A stretch of 16,966 bases of DNA from Porcipelethomonas sp964621265 (GCA_964621265.1 CAZULQ010000039.1:1-16966); one strand, 5' to 3'. Counted from the stretch's first letter, positions 1 through 6,439 are shown. Translations and numbers: made by a program. Notes: a model not told the origin generated them from the sequence alone.

Positions 1-3
1 ATA

Positions 4-9
4 TATAAT
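4..9 (+). promoter_or_regulatory. possible -10 element upstream of the thiE-like gene
   Basis: A consensus TATAAT sits at the window edge. Its -35 would fall outside the window, so the promoter cannot be confirmed. If real, transcription would start near position 16, just before the hairpin at 21-50. Confidence 0.3.
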
Positions 10-20
10 ATATACTATTA

Positions 21-50
21 TAAAGGCGTACTTTTTAAGGTGCGCCTTTA
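21..50 (+). other. hairpin in the leader of the thiE-like gene
   Basis: TAAAGGCG (21-28) pairs perfectly with CGCCTTTA (43-50), and A30/T41 with G-T wobbles can extend the stem. No T-run follows, so it is a poor intrinsic terminator. It could be a 5' mRNA-stabilising stem or an intergenic processing hairpin from an upstream operon partner. It matches no thiamine (TPP) riboswitch I recognise and is far too short for one. Confidence 0.5.
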
Positions 51-64
51 TTACGGAGGAACAA

Positions 65-697
65 TTGGGGAAATCACGCAAAATATATAAGCTTTACGGT
101 ATTATTGAAAGTGAAAGCATAAAAAACGGAATGACCGTTACACAGGCGGCTGAGGAAGCAATAAAAGGCGGCGTTACAATAATTCGTCTGACCGAAAGAA
201 ACAGGAGCGAAGAAGAAATCCTGGATATGGCGGTTGAACTTAAGGCCGTATGCCATAAATATGGTGTGCCGCTTGTTATAAACGACCATCCGCATATTGC
301 ATATAAGTGCGGGGCAGACGGTGTTCATCTGAGTCTTGAGGACAGCGATTTTATTTACGCAAGAAGAATACTTGGAAAAGACGCTATAATAGGTGCAACA
401 GCGCATAGTCTGCTTGAAGCGCAGGCGGCACTCGTTGCAGGAGTTGATTATCTTGGTTGCGGTGCTGTTTTTAAAGCGCCCGACAGTGATGCCGTTGGTA
501 TTTCGCTGGAGCATCTGAAGGAAATATGCGGTAAAATAGACATACCTGTTATTGCGGTCGGAGGAATCAACGGAGAAAATATAATGAAGCTCAGAAACTG
601 CGGGACTTCAGGAGTGGCTGTGATGTCCTCAGTGTTCTGTCGTGAAGACATAAAAACGGCCGCTGTTTTTATGAGAAATCTGGCGGATTCTTTATAA
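65..697 (+). CDS. thiE: Thiamine phosphate synthase / TenI family protein
   Basis: This 210-residue TIM-barrel protein belongs to the family that couples the thiazole and pyrimidine moieties into thiamine phosphate in the cytoplasm. The start is TTG, chosen because GGAGG lies at 55-59, five bases upstream, and the length fits the family. Visible motifs are IRLTER (40-45, where ThiE normally has QLREK), IND (72-74), GADGVHL then LED (83-93), IGATAHS (109-115), DYLGCGAVF (128-136), AVGGI (164-168) and GVAVMSS (183-189). Asp74 and Asp93 match the magnesium-binding aspartates. The loop after GAVF reads KAPDSDAVG, so the usual TxTK lysine that contacts pyrophosphate is Ser141 by my alignment. That leaves open a TenI-like or altered role. 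It is followed by its own terminator; its upstream partners are outside the window. Confidence 0.82.
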   Translation: MGKSRKIYKLYGIIESESIKNGMTVTQAAEEAIKGGVTIIRLTERNRSEEEILDMAVELKAVCHKYGVPLVINDHPHIAYKCGADGVHLSLEDSDFIYARRILGKDAIIGATAHSLLEAQAALVAGVDYLGCGAVFKAPDSDAVGISLEHLKEICGKIDIPVIAVGGINGENIMKLRNCGTSGVAVMSSVFCREDIKTAAVFMRNLADSL

Positions 698-703
698 AGC
701 ACT

Positions 704-742
704 AAAATCTGTACGGTTTAATGAAACTGTATGGATTTTTTT
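704..742 (+). terminator. Intrinsic terminator after the thiE-like gene
   Basis: The arm AAATCTGTACGGTTT (705-719) folds on AAACTGTATGGATTT (724-738) with a few G-U pairs and a short loop, and the stem runs into seven T (736-742). It separates the thiE-like gene from the regulator operon. Confidence 0.8.
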
Positions 743-771
743 GTAAACTCAGATAAAATTTCCGTTAATCC

Positions 772-800
772 TTGAAATAGTCTTGTAAATATGATAGAAT
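772..800 (+). promoter_or_regulatory. Promoter of the DtxR-like / Cache operon
   Basis: TTGAAA (772-777), 17 bases, then TAGAAT (795-800) preceded by TGA, an extended -10. A second TATAAT at 804-809 is a weaker alternative. Two small stems lie in the leader (829-846 CGCTG/CAGCG and about 863-877 GCCG/CGGC); neither is a clear DtxR-type operator. Confidence 0.7.
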
Positions 801-892
801 AGTTATAATACTATACATATTTATACTGCGCTGAAAATGAACAGCGGTAATCTTATTCAAAAAGCCGTTTTGAGCGGCAGAACGGAGATAAC

Positions 893-1261
893 ATGAATCA
901 GACTGAATCGAGAGAAGACTATCTTGAAACCATATTACTTCTTACAAAACGTAATGGAAGCGTACGCTCCATAGATATAGCAAATGAACTTAACTATTCC
1001 AAGGCAAGTATCAGCCGTGCAGTAGGTATTCTCAAGGCGAACAAATATATAAATGTTGATGAAAACGGACAGATTACCTTTACTGGTATGGGACTTCAGC
1101 GTGCTGAGGAAATATATGAGCGCCACAGAAATATAAAGAAGTTTCTGATTGGCACGCTTGGCGTAAGCTCTGAAACAGCTGAGGCTGACGCCTGTAAAAT
1201 CGAACATATTCTCAGTGCGGAAACATATAATAAAATCAAGGAATACGCTGAAAGCATATAA
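893..1261 (+). CDS. DtxR/MntR-family metal-dependent transcriptional repressor
   Basis: This 122-residue protein should bind DNA when loaded with Fe(II) or Mn(II). The N-terminal winged helix (about 5-65) contains EDYLETILLL, the helix-turn-helix DIANELNYSKASISRAVGIL (28-47) and the wing with FTGMG. The second half is the metal-binding dimerisation domain, with YERHR (75-79) and ACKIEHILS (100-108). By eye the ligands are Asp9, Glu12, His78, Cys101, Glu104 and His105. MntR has Asp and Glu at the Asp9 and Cys101 positions, whereas DtxR/IdeR have Met and Cys, so this site mixes the two patterns. There is no SH3/FeoA-like tail, as in MntR. The start follows GGAGA at 884-888. It is the first gene of a two-gene unit. 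The metal preference is inference. Confidence 0.85.
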   Translation: MNQTESREDYLETILLLTKRNGSVRSIDIANELNYSKASISRAVGILKANKYINVDENGQITFTGMGLQRAEEIYERHRNIKKFLIGTLGVSSETAEADACKIEHILSAETYNKIKEYAESI

Positions 1262-1272
1262 ACACACCCTGC

Positions 1273-1277
1273 GGAGG
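1273..1277 (+). promoter_or_regulatory. Ribosome binding site that decides the Cache protein start
   Basis: GGAGG is one base from the ATG at 1279 but four bases from the ATG at 1282, so the second of the two adjacent ATGs is preferred. Confidence 0.6.
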
Positions 1278-1281
1278 TATG

Positions 1282-2205
1282 ATGAAAAGGAAGCATTACA
1301 GAGTTATTTTTATTCCTGCATTAATTTGCACGCTCGTATTGAGTTTGCTTGCGTTTTATGTACTGAGTGTTGTCAATAAGTATGAAGCGCTTGAGGTTAT
1401 AAACGACAAGCTTGAAATTATCTGCGAGGTGGCTGACGCCAGAATAACGCAGTCAAATGACAACAACAGCCGCCTTTACGACAGCTATTGTTCAAGAGCA
1501 AGGGCGGTTTCACTTCTGCTTGCATCTGAATCAGCGGAAATGGATAATGAATCGAAGCTGGAGGAAATCCGTGTTGCTATCGACGCTGACGTTATATGCG
1601 TCTCCGATGAAAACGGTGTTATAGAATACAGTACGGAAATGTCGTCGGAGGAAGAATATGTTTTTGAGGAGTTCATGCCTGCTGTTGAAAACAGGGCGTT
1701 TTCCGATGCAATCACCGCAGAAAATGACTACAACGCCATTTACACAGGTTCTTCACGTCTTGACAAGCCGGGAGTTATTCAGATTAAGTTCTCTTTAAAG
1801 GACTATCAGAATGTAAGCGTTGCGGATGTTCTGACGAACATGTCCATTATGCGGCATGGGCACCTTGCGATTATAGATGAGACGGATTACACATATATAA
1901 GTCACAGCGATATACTGATGACAGGAACGGTTATGCAGTTTGCGGCAGAGGAGTTTTCCGAGGATGAGGGAAGCTTTTCGGCTGAATATAACGGGAAGGA
2001 TGTGCTCCTGAGCTATAAGAAGCAAAACGGTATTATAGCGGTCGGATTCCTGCCCGAAACAGAGGTTTACAAGCAGAGAAACGTCGCAACAAACTGGGCA
2101 ATTTTCTCGATGCTGATTCTGACAATTGTCATTGTTCTGGTCCTCAGGAACTATATGCTCAGAAAAATATCTAAACTCCGGGGGGGCAATCCTGTATATA
2201 AATAA
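1282..2205 (+). CDS. Membrane-anchored extracellular Cache-like sensor domain protein, no output domain
   Basis: The protein has 307 residues: a basic N-terminus, a first membrane helix (about 8-30), about 240 extracellular residues, a second helix (about 271-288) and a 19-residue cytoplasmic tail. The outside part resembles a double Cache ligand-binding domain. DVICVSDENGVIEYST and later HLAIIDETDYTYISHSD look like its two repeated sheets, and NGIIAVGFLPETEVYKQRN its membrane-proximal end. Cache receptors normally continue into HAMP, kinase, GGDEF, phosphatase or chemotaxis domains; here the reading frame stops just after a run of seven G (2180-2186). The other two frames also stop within about 40 bases, so one indel would not restore a longer protein. 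It sits 20 bases behind the DtxR-like gene and should be co-transcribed. The function is not known. The Cache assignment is by pattern only. Confidence 0.7.
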   Translation: MKRKHYRVIFIPALICTLVLSLLAFYVLSVVNKYEALEVINDKLEIICEVADARITQSNDNNSRLYDSYCSRARAVSLLLASESAEMDNESKLEEIRVAIDADVICVSDENGVIEYSTEMSSEEEYVFEEFMPAVENRAFSDAITAENDYNAIYTGSSRLDKPGVIQIKFSLKDYQNVSVADVLTNMSIMRHGHLAIIDETDYTYISHSDILMTGTVMQFAAEEFSEDEGSFSAEYNGKDVLLSYKKQNGIIAVGFLPETEVYKQRNVATNWAIFSMLILTIVIVLVLRNYMLRKISKLRGGNPVYK

Positions 2206-2298
2206 CATAGTGAAATTTTTCTAGTCTTAAAAATAACCAAAAAATAAAATTTTTATACCGCTATTTCAACAAATTTGTGAGAATATACAATTTTTGTA

Positions 2299-2327
2299 TT
2301 GACAATAGTTATAACTTATGGTATTAT
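2299..2327 (+). promoter_or_regulatory. Very strong promoter of the secreted Ig-like protein
   Basis: TTGACA (2299-2304), exactly 17 bases, then TATTAT (2322-2327) preceded by TGG, an extended -10. This is the best promoter in the window. The expected start is near 2334. Confidence 0.85.
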
Positions 2328-2337
2328 ATATTCAAGG

Positions 2338-2352
2338 CACAAACGGTTTGTG
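2338..2352 (+). other. 5'-end hairpin and A-rich leader
   Basis: CACAAA (2338-2343) pairs with TTTGTG (2347-2352), about four bases from the expected transcript end. A nearly unstructured A-rich stretch (about 2372-2402) then leads to the ribosome site. Such a layout is known to favour mRNA stability and ribosome access; that role here is inference. Confidence 0.5.
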
Positions 2353-2406
2353 AAATGAATGGACGCATTAATCACAAAAAAGAAAAAACAAAAACAAAAA
2401 AATTTC

Positions 2407-2413
2407 AAGGAGG
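2407..2413 (+). promoter_or_regulatory. Ribosome binding site that decides the start at 2422
   Basis: AAGGAGG lies eight bases before the ATG at 2422. The in-frame ATG at 2359 has no such site and would put a lysine-rich stretch before the signal peptide. Confidence 0.85.
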
Positions 2414-2421
2414 AAATTATT

Positions 2422-4386
2422 ATGAAAAAAAGTTTGTTTAAAAAGTCCATGGCAACTGCTTTATCAGTAGTTATGGCGCTCGGTTCATCTGTTTATGCTT
2501 TTGCTGAAGGCGAAACAACAGAAGAAAAGGTAACCTATACTCTTAAGCTTGGAGCCGCAGCTCTTGAACTTGAAGAGGGCACAGGTAACCTTGAATACAA
2601 AAGTTCAGAAACAGATCAGGTTACAATTGAAACAACATGTAGCGATACTGATGATGCATCCGCTATCACAGTTGAATCATCAAACAAGGCAATTGCAGAA
2701 GTTGCTGTGGTTAACAGTAACAAACATCTTTCAGTTAAGGGCGTTGCACCTGGTGTTGTAACTGCAACAGTTAAGTACGGCGATCAGACAGCAGAACTTA
2801 AAATCACTGTTACTGAAAAGGACGGTAAGTATGCTGCTCCACAGTTTAACATGTCAACAACATTTGACAAGCTTCCACTTAAGGATGGCAAAACTCAGGA
2901 TGGCAAGGATCCTACAGACATCACATCTTATGACCAGATTTGGGCTGGCGGCGGCAAGAAGGCTGACGGTGGCAAGTACAACACAGCTGTTATTTACTCA
3001 AACGCTGTTCCACTCGAAACTGACATTGACGTTACAAACGATATCGTAACAGACGTTAAGGCTGGTAAGGTTTTAGTAGGCGTTTCTGCAAAATTAGGTA
3101 CAACTGAATCTCCTGCAACATGTGCTGACGTATTCTCAGGCGGCAAGATCGTTAAGGATGCAGACGCTGCTCAGATCCTCAAGGCTAATTACAAGGTAGC
3201 TAAGGGTGCTTCAAACGGTACATTAACACTTACAGCTGGTAAGAAGGCTGGTAGTGTATTAGTATGGGTTATTCAGGTTGACGCAAAGGGCAATGTTCTT
3301 GCATCATCAGCTCTCCGTGTTGACGTAAAGGGCGCAGCTAAGAAGATTAACATTGGTAGTGTAGTTACTGAAGATGGTAAGGTAACAGGCTTTGAAACTG
3401 TAAAGAATGCAGCTGTTGTTTATAACAGTGGGTCATTAACTGAAAAAGAAGTGGATAAAGTTGTAGTTGATGATGAGGAAATTGCAGGATCCCAGTCGGG
3501 TAACGTTGGCGCAACTTATGACATTCAGGGTTTACTTGCTGACAAGACAACTGAAGTTAACGCTGCTGATGTAACATACAAGGCAGAAATTGCTGCGGGC
3601 GGCGAAGCATTTATCACAGCTGATATTGTTGCAACTCTCGTAGATACAAAAAATAAGACATCAGTAGAAGTGGTTGGTAGTGAAGAATATACAAATGCTA
3701 TCAAAGCTGGTAGCGTAGTTACTGCATATGCGCTGAATATTAAGCCTGTATGGAATGCAGCAGCAACAGCAAAGAGCAAGACAAAGGTAACTGTTACTAA
3801 CGTTGAAAGTGGCGCAAAGGCTACTATCTCAGTTCAGCTTACAAACCCAATCGATGGCGGCTTTGGTCTTGAATTTGTAAAACCAACTGAAGAAAATAAA
3901 TTAAACAGTCAGCTCATCTTTAAGGGCAACAAGGTTCAGTTTAACGTAAACGAACTCACAGCTTCAGAACTTGCTAAGCGTGTACCAGAAGATAAGGAAA
4001 AGGAAGCTCCTGACGTTGCTACAACTGATAAGCTTAAGGTTTATGTAAACGTAAGACCTCAGGCAAAGGTGGATGAAGTAAAGGATAAGAGTGGCAATGT
4101 AATTACACCTGCTCAGGAAGAAATCAAGGCTCCTTCATACAACGCAACAGATAAGAAGATTGAAAACCTTGCACCTTCAAAGGCTGTTAAGGCTCAGTAT
4201 AAGAATGGCGTTCTCACAGTTACAAGAGTTGACCCAACTCAGTCAGCAATGGTATATATCGCAGCTACTGACCCGGTAACTAAGGAAGTTCGATTCTTTG
4301 AAGTACTCGAAGTTGATGCGGTAGAGGTAGAAGATCAGTTCTTCAGTGCAATACTCGATGAAACACCTGAAGAAAAAGAAGAATAA
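2422..4386 (+). CDS. Secreted Ig-like (Big_2) domain protein of unknown function
   Basis: This is a 654-residue exported protein. Residues 1-28 are a signal peptide (MKKSLFKKS, hydrophobic core, AFA before Glu29). Residues about 38-132 form a bacterial Ig-like Big_2 domain with the SSNKAIAEV and VKGVAPGVVTATVKYG signatures. The rest is beta-rich and rich in Lys, Val, Ala, Asp and Glu. Segments near 256-303, 446-478 and 586-632 resemble each other loosely (LTLT/KVTV/LTVT strands followed by a hydrophobic strand), suggesting several more Ig-like repeats. There are only two cysteines in the mature protein (73 and 234). I see no LPXTG motif, dockerin, S-layer-homology repeats or catalytic domain, and the end is acidic (EEKEE). 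The promoter, leader and ribosome site, together with a restricted codon choice, point to high expression. A surface coat, adhesin or matrix protein is possible but not shown. Confidence 0.8.
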   Translation: MKKSLFKKSMATALSVVMALGSSVYAFAEGETTEEKVTYTLKLGAAALELEEGTGNLEYKSSETDQVTIETTCSDTDDASAITVESSNKAIAEVAVVNSNKHLSVKGVAPGVVTATVKYGDQTAELKITVTEKDGKYAAPQFNMSTTFDKLPLKDGKTQDGKDPTDITSYDQIWAGGGKKADGGKYNTAVIYSNAVPLETDIDVTNDIVTDVKAGKVLVGVSAKLGTTESPATCADVFSGGKIVKDADAAQILKANYKVAKGASNGTLTLTAGKKAGSVLVWVIQVDAKGNVLASSALRVDVKGAAKKINIGSVVTEDGKVTGFETVKNAAVVYNSGSLTEKEVDKVVVDDEEIAGSQSGNVGATYDIQGLLADKTTEVNAADVTYKAEIAAGGEAFITADIVATLVDTKNKTSVEVVGSEEYTNAIKAGSVVTAYALNIKPVWNAAATAKSKTKVTVTNVESGAKATISVQLTNPIDGGFGLEFVKPTEENKLNSQLIFKGNKVQFNVNELTASELAKRVPEDKEKEAPDVATTDKLKVYVNVRPQAKVDEVKDKSGNVITPAQEEIKAPSYNATDKKIENLAPSKAVKAQYKNGVLTVTRVDPTQSAMVYIAATDPVTKEVRFFEVLEVDAVEVEDQFFSAILDETPEEKEE

Positions 4387-4479
4387 TAAGAATGTCAATC
4401 AAATAACTAGATTGTTTGTGCTTAAATTCTGAGTTGGTTCCATGCTCGGAAACAGATAAAGTTTAAAAATAATCTATGG

Positions 4480-4510
4480 CCCTGTGCTTAAATAGCACAG
4501 GGTTTTTTTT
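4480..4510 (+). terminator. Intrinsic terminator of the secreted protein gene
   Basis: CCCTGTGC (4480-4487) and GCACAGGG (4495-4502) form a perfect 8-bp stem with a 7-base loop, followed by eight T (4503-4510). It is about 95 bases after the stop codon; nothing else is seen in that gap. Confidence 0.93.
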
Positions 4511-4520
4511 GCCTGTATGC

Positions 4521-4559
4521 ATAAAAAGAAAAGGTTGCGTAGTATTTTACGCAACCTTT
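4521..4559 (-). terminator. Terminator of the HPr-like gene
   Basis: AAAGGTTGCGTA (4530-4541) and TACGCAACCTTT (4548-4559) form a perfect 12-bp stem with a 6-base loop. On the minus strand it is followed by a T-rich run (4521-4529). It may also back up the plus-strand terminator at 4480-4510. Confidence 0.85.
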
Positions 4560-4579
4560 CAGTTCTTTTTTATCAATGA

Positions 4580-4810
4580 TTACTTAACGATCCACTTAGC
4601 AAGTTCCTTTTCAAAGTTGCCAGGTTCATCTGTGTGAGCCTTAAGCTCGATTGGCTTTGAAAGGTCGAGGCTGAAGATACCCATGATTGACTTTGCATCA
4701 ACAGCATATCTGCCTGAAACAAGGTCAATATCGAAGTCAAACTTCATAACCGTATTAACGAAATCCTTTACGTCATTGATAGCTGCGAGAGAAATTGTGT
4801 AGTTTACCAT
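4580..4810 (-). CDS. HPr-like protein lacking the phosphorylatable histidine
   Basis: This 76-residue protein has the HPr fold pattern. FDFDIDLVSGRYAVDAKSIMGIFSLDL (24-50) matches the HPr stretch around Ser46, the target of HPr kinase/phosphorylase, and Ser41 is the equivalent residue. The N-terminal active loop of HPr (GxHARPA, with His15 and Arg17) is absent: here AAINDVKDFV occupies that stretch with no His or Arg. It therefore cannot carry phosphate in the PTS by the usual His15 route. Its nearest known analogue is Bacillus Crh, an HPr paralogue with Gln15 that works with CcpA after serine phosphorylation. CCTCCTT at 4818-4824 is a perfect ribosome site in minus orientation, seven bases from the ATG. 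The gene is monocistronic with a strong promoter. A regulatory role is inference. Confidence 0.85.
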   Translation of the reverse strand: MVNYTISLAAINDVKDFVNTVMKFDFDIDLVSGRYAVDAKSIMGIFSLDLSKPIELKAHTDEPGNFEKELAKWIVK

Positions 4811-4851
4811 AATAGTACCTCCTTGAATTTATCTACATTTTTATTCGTTTT

Positions 4852-4875
4852 GCGGAGTATCGCTTTGTCCTCCGC
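4852..4875 (-). other. Hairpin at the expected 5' end of the HPr-like mRNA
   Basis: GCGGAG (4852-4857) pairs with CTCCGC (4870-4875). The predicted minus-strand transcription start is 4876, so the transcript would open with this stem, separated from the ribosome site by an A/T-rich stretch. Confidence 0.55.
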
Positions 4876-4882
4876 TGATTAC

Positions 4883-4911
4883 ATAATATCACCAACTGCG
4901 CTTAAAGTCAA
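4883..4911 (-). promoter_or_regulatory. Promoter of the HPr-like gene
   Basis: Read on the minus strand: TTGACT (4911-4906), 17 bases, then TATTAT (4888-4883) with TGA before it (extended -10). Confidence 0.8.
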
Positions 4912-4916
4912 GACAG

Positions 4917-4945
4917 TTGCAAGATTTTCGTAAATTTAGTATAAT
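4917..4945 (+). promoter_or_regulatory. Promoter of mtaB
   Basis: TTGCAA (4917-4922), 17 bases, TATAAT (4940-4945). The start is expected near 4952, giving a leader of about 110 bases. That leader holds a 5' stem (4954-4958 ATGAG with 4964-4968 CTCAT) followed by T-rich sequence, and the palindrome ATTGTACAAT at 4996-5005. Confidence 0.8.
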
Positions 4946-5060
4946 GATATTATATGAGTTTTGCTCATTTTTATTTAAGATGATAATTTGTGAGCATTGT
5001 ACAATATAAAATGTTTGTATTTGTAACATATATACAACCGTGATGTGGGGTGAAATGTAA

Positions 5061-6365
5061 ATGAAAGCATATTTTGAAAGCTTTGGGTGTAAGGTTAATC
5101 AATATGAAACTGAGAGTATGACAGCGGCGTTTTCTGCCGACGGCTTTGAGATAACCAAAAATTCGCTGGAAGCTGACGTGATTGTCATAAATTCCTGCAC
5201 AGTTACAGCGTCGGGGGACAGTAAGTGCCTCTATTCGCTCAGAAAGCACCGTAAGGACAACCCTGAAGCTGTTATAGTCATGACAGGCTGTCTGCCACAG
5301 GCAACGCCAGACATTGCAGAGAGAATCCCTGAAGCTGACATTGTGACAGGCACTAAAAACAGGAGCGAGGTGCTCTCGCTTGTAAAGGATTTTCTTGGTG
5401 AGCGACAGCGTGTTGTGAGTATTTCTCAGTATGGAACCGATGATGAATTCGAGAAGATTGCATGCGGAGATTTTGGGAACAGAACGAGGGCGTTTGTGAA
5501 AATACAGGACGGCTGTAATCAGTTCTGCACCTATTGCATTATTCCGTATGCAAGGGGGCGATGCCGTTCAAAGCCACTTGACACACTCAAAGACGAGGTG
5601 ACGACGCTTGCAGAAAACGGACTTAAAGAAATTGTGCTCGTTGGAATAAATCTTGCTTTTTATGGTATGGAATATAACCTGAGGCTTGTAGATGCTGTTG
5701 AGGCATGTTGCGAAATTGCAGGTGTTGAACGAGTCAGACTTGGTTCACTCGAGCCCGAGATGATTTCAGATGAGGATTTGCAGAGACTTTCAAGGCTCGG
5801 GAAATTCTGTTCGCAGTTTCACCTGTCGCTCCAGAGCGGCTGTGACAGAACACTTAAAGCCATGAACAGGCATTATGATACAAATGAATATGCCGAGCTT
5901 GTAACTAAAATCAGAAAAGTATTCCCCGACTGCTCAATAACAACTGACATTATGGTTGGTTTCCCAGGGGAGACTGACGAGGATTTTGAAAAATCGCTGG
6001 AATTTGTCGAGGAAATCTCCTTTGCGAAGATACATGTTTTTCAGTATTCTCCGAGAAACGGTACGTCGGCCGCTAAAAAGCCACAGATTTCAAACGAAAT
6101 CAAGCATATCCGTGCTGACAGAATGAAGGCACTCGGGGAAAAGCTGTCGGAAAAATATTTAAGCAATATGGTCGGGAAAACTGTAAAAGTCCTATTCGAA
6201 CGCGAAAATTCGCCCGATTTTCACAGAGGATATGCCGAAGATTATACTTTAATAAAAATTCCTGCAAAAAAATGCGAAAAAAGTTTGCGTAGAACGATTT
6301 TTTGTGTTAAAATAGAAGAGAGTAAAAATAACTGCTGTATCGGCAGAATTGTAAACGCCGAGTAA
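5061..6365 (+). CDS. mtaB: tRNA t6A37 methylthiotransferase MtaB
   Basis: This 434-residue radical-SAM enzyme converts t6A at position 37 of ANN-decoding tRNAs to ms2t6A. The N-terminal UPF0004 domain has the three cysteines for the auxiliary 4Fe-4S cluster: Cys10 (FGCKVNQYETE), Cys46 (NSCTVT) and Cys77 (TGCLPQ). The radical-SAM cluster motif CNQFCTYC (Cys152, 156, 159) follows, then IIPYARGRCRS and the SLQSGCDRTLKAMNRHY and DIMVGFPGET signatures. A C-terminal TRAM-like part runs from about 370. The FGCKVNQYETE start and overall layout fit MtaB better than MiaB or RimO. The start has a GGGGTG site at 5047-5052, eight bases away. It is transcribed divergently from the HPr-like gene. No terminator separates it from purL, so read-through is possible. 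Confidence 0.93.
   Translation: MKAYFESFGCKVNQYETESMTAAFSADGFEITKNSLEADVIVINSCTVTASGDSKCLYSLRKHRKDNPEAVIVMTGCLPQATPDIAERIPEADIVTGTKNRSEVLSLVKDFLGERQRVVSISQYGTDDEFEKIACGDFGNRTRAFVKIQDGCNQFCTYCIIPYARGRCRSKPLDTLKDEVTTLAENGLKEIVLVGINLAFYGMEYNLRLVDAVEACCEIAGVERVRLGSLEPEMISDEDLQRLSRLGKFCSQFHLSLQSGCDRTLKAMNRHYDTNEYAELVTKIRKVFPDCSITTDIMVGFPGETDEDFEKSLEFVEEISFAKIHVFQYSPRNGTSAAKKPQISNEIKHIRADRMKALGEKLSEKYLSNMVGKTVKVLFERENSPDFHRGYAEDYTLIKIPAKKCEKSLRRTIFCVKIEESKNNCCIGRIVNAE
6285..6313 (+). promoter_or_regulatory. Promoter of purL inside the 3' end of mtaB
   Basis: TTGCGT (6285-6290), 17 bases, TAAAAT (6308-6313) preceded by TGT (extended -10). The expected start near 6320 would give a leader of about 125 bases before the chosen purL ATG. 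Confidence 0.6.
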
Positions 6366-6382
6366 GTTGTTTTGACATATCG

Positions 6383-6432
6383 GGTGCCACCGCAGAAGCA
6401 CCACTCAAACTTTAATTATTTTTACTGCGGAG
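6383..6432 (+). promoter_or_regulatory. Candidate pseudoknot leader before purL
   Basis: GGTGC (6383-6387) pairs with GCACC (6398-6402). CCGCAG inside the 10-base loop (6390-6395) can pair with CTGCGG (6425-6430), which overlaps the GGAG at 6429-6432. The two pairings are compatible as an H-type pseudoknot next to the translation start. I do not match it to a known riboswitch class. The stems are short enough that chance is possible. Confidence 0.35.
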
Positions 6433-6435
6433 AAT

Positions 6436-6439
6436 GGAG
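6436..6439 (+). promoter_or_regulatory. Ribosome binding site that decides the purL start
   Basis: GGAG lies six bases before the ATG at 6446. The in-frame ATG at 6434 overlaps this site and has its own GGAG (6429-6432) only one base upstream. Starting at 6446 gives MSVFRIYVEKKP, which looks like the family start. Confidence 0.7.

Noticed and set aside
2180..2260. Frameshift at the G-run hiding a longer Cache receptor
   Set aside because: Both other frames hit stops within about 40 bases, and the following DNA is A/T-rich leader of the next gene, so a single indel does not restore an output domain.
2359..2421. In-frame upstream ATG extending the secreted protein by 21 residues
   Set aside because: It has no ribosome site and would put a lysine-rich stretch before a textbook signal peptide. 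AAGGAGG at 2407-2413 supports the start at 2422.
2422..4386. Cellulosomal, sortase-anchored or S-layer-homology protein
   Set aside because: No dockerin calcium loops, no LPXTG with a C-terminal helix, and no SLH repeats were seen.
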